Assembly: GCA_014384545.1 (NCBI GenBank)
Contig: JACNFQ010000084.1
Span: 1-7,091, forward strand
Origin: a bacterium
GTDB lineage: Bacteria > UBP7 > UBA6624
DNA length: 7,091 bases
Direction: 5' to 3'
In this document: positions 6,505-7,091 of the stretch, piece after piece
How positions within the stretch are numbered: the first letter of the stretch is position 1
How the letters are laid out: each line of letters starts with the position of its first letter
Position numbers and translations under genes: made by a program
The notes under the pieces: generated by a model
What the model saw: the letters and a program-made list of their open reading frames with translations, nothing else
Databases searched by the model: none
Told to the model about the DNA's origin: nothing

Positions 6505-7091
6505 CAATTCTGGATCTGCTTGGACATGTGGACACCTCCAAAACCCATTGGGCTCTGGCATTCCGGATGGGTTGGGCGTTTATAGCGCGACTTCATACGG
6601 ATTGGTTCTTTCCGGGATGTCCAGGGAGGCTGGAGACAATACGTACTGCTCAATCTATGTAGATGGAAATGGCAACCAATTTGTGGCATACCACGACAAC
6701 GCCGCTAAAACCCTAAAGTTCACCGATTCACTATCCTCATGGACAGCAGAAACGATCGATGATGGCTCAGGAGGGCTAAGTTGGGTCGGCTCCGAGTTGG
6801 ATATGGCGTATGGTGCTGATGGGATGTTCCACATCTCCTATTACGATTCCACGAGTCAAAACCTCAAGCACGCCTACGGATTGCCAGGCGGTGGCACCCT
6901 TTATGGCTCAGAAACGTTCGCTGACAACCTAGTAGAGATAGATAGGAGTTCAGGGTCACCTACAACGATTGGACCCTTTACGGCTGGAACACTTGTCCGT
7001 GGCATGGCCTACGACAAATGGACACGCATACTTTATGGCGTAGAGCAAATTTCAGAGAGTCTCGTAACGATAGATACGGAAACGGGAGAGT
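6461..7091 (+). CDS. Repeat-containing (beta-propeller-like) body of the same lipoprotein, partial
   Basis: This frame is open from after a TAG at 6410-6412 to the right edge; the coordinate given is the first in-frame ATG, which is probably not a true start since it has no ribosome binding site. It encodes the missing body of the lipoprotein begun at 6217. Three related units are visible: TSLVFDNSGSAW, then CSIYVDGNGNQFVAYHDN with a LKFTDSLSSW tail, then ELDMAYGADGMFHISYYDST with NLKHAYG. These match the repeated 'SLxxDxxGxxHISYYDxxxxxLKYA' pattern found in many secreted proteins of Myxococcota-like bacteria and thought to form beta-propellers. A second repeat type follows: LYGSETFADNLVEIDRSSG and LYGVEQISESLVTIDTETG, as in YncE- or PQQ-like propellers. 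It is most likely an exposed surface protein; its ligand is unknown. The C-terminus is outside the window. Confidence 0.7.
   Translation, partial: MCRQPSGSSTSLVFDNSGSAWTCGHLQNPLGSGIPDGLGVYSATSYGLVLSGMSREAGDNTYCSIYVDGNGNQFVAYHDNAAKTLKFTDSLSSWTAETIDDGSGGLSWVGSELDMAYGADGMFHISYYDSTSQNLKHAYGLPGGGTLYGSETFADNLVEIDRSSGSPTTIGPFTAGTLVRGMAYDKWTRILYGVEQISESLVTIDTETGE

Noticed and set aside
6228-6689. Minus-strand open frame of 153 codons opposite the split lipoprotein
   Set aside because: The plus strand has a strong ribosome binding site, lipobox and recognisable repeats across the same region; the antisense product has no family-like features.

Overview
The window looks like a piece of a Gram-negative, possibly Myxococcota- or Bdellovibrionota-like, bacterial chromosome. 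The evidence is two lipoproteins with clear lipoboxes, a DsbA-like periplasmic thiol oxidoreductase, a secreted VWA protein and a C-terminal repeat protein of the 'SLxxDxxGxxHISYYD' kind that is common in those groups. The taxonomic guess is an inference and is weak. There are no RNA genes, CRISPR arrays or insertion sequences.

Layout: positions 1-549 on the minus strand hold the 5' part of a membrane protein that runs off the left edge, with features of a ComEC/Rec2 N-terminus. A 44-bp divergent gap follows. Then five plus-strand genes are packed head to tail from 594 to 6143: a YqeY-family protein; a lipoprotein that appears to carry three thioredoxin-fold modules; a secreted protein joining a BsuPI-type domain to a VWA domain; a small membrane-anchored protein of unknown function; and a PLP-dependent class V aminotransferase of the isopenicillin-N-epimerase-like type. 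Spacings are 10 bp, 4 bp, a 1-bp overlap and a 1-bp overlap, so at least the last four are probably one transcript. After a 73-bp gap with a promoter-like -10 and a strong ribosome binding site comes a second lipoprotein. Its reading frame breaks at 6502-6504 and continues in the +1 frame to the right edge.

How the genes may work together (inference): the thiol oxidoreductase, the six-cysteine VWA protein and the two-cysteine membrane-anchored protein are all predicted to be envelope proteins made from one operon. The oxidoreductase is therefore a plausible folding partner for its neighbours. The roles of YqeY and the aminotransferase in this set are not evident.

The most interesting points are these: the prfB-like CTT TGA C sequence exactly where the last gene must change to the +1 frame; the three-module thioredoxin lipoprotein with an apparent internal duplication; the BsuPI-VWA fusion; and a 15-bp element repeated just upstream of two consecutive start codons that would fit leaderless transcription.
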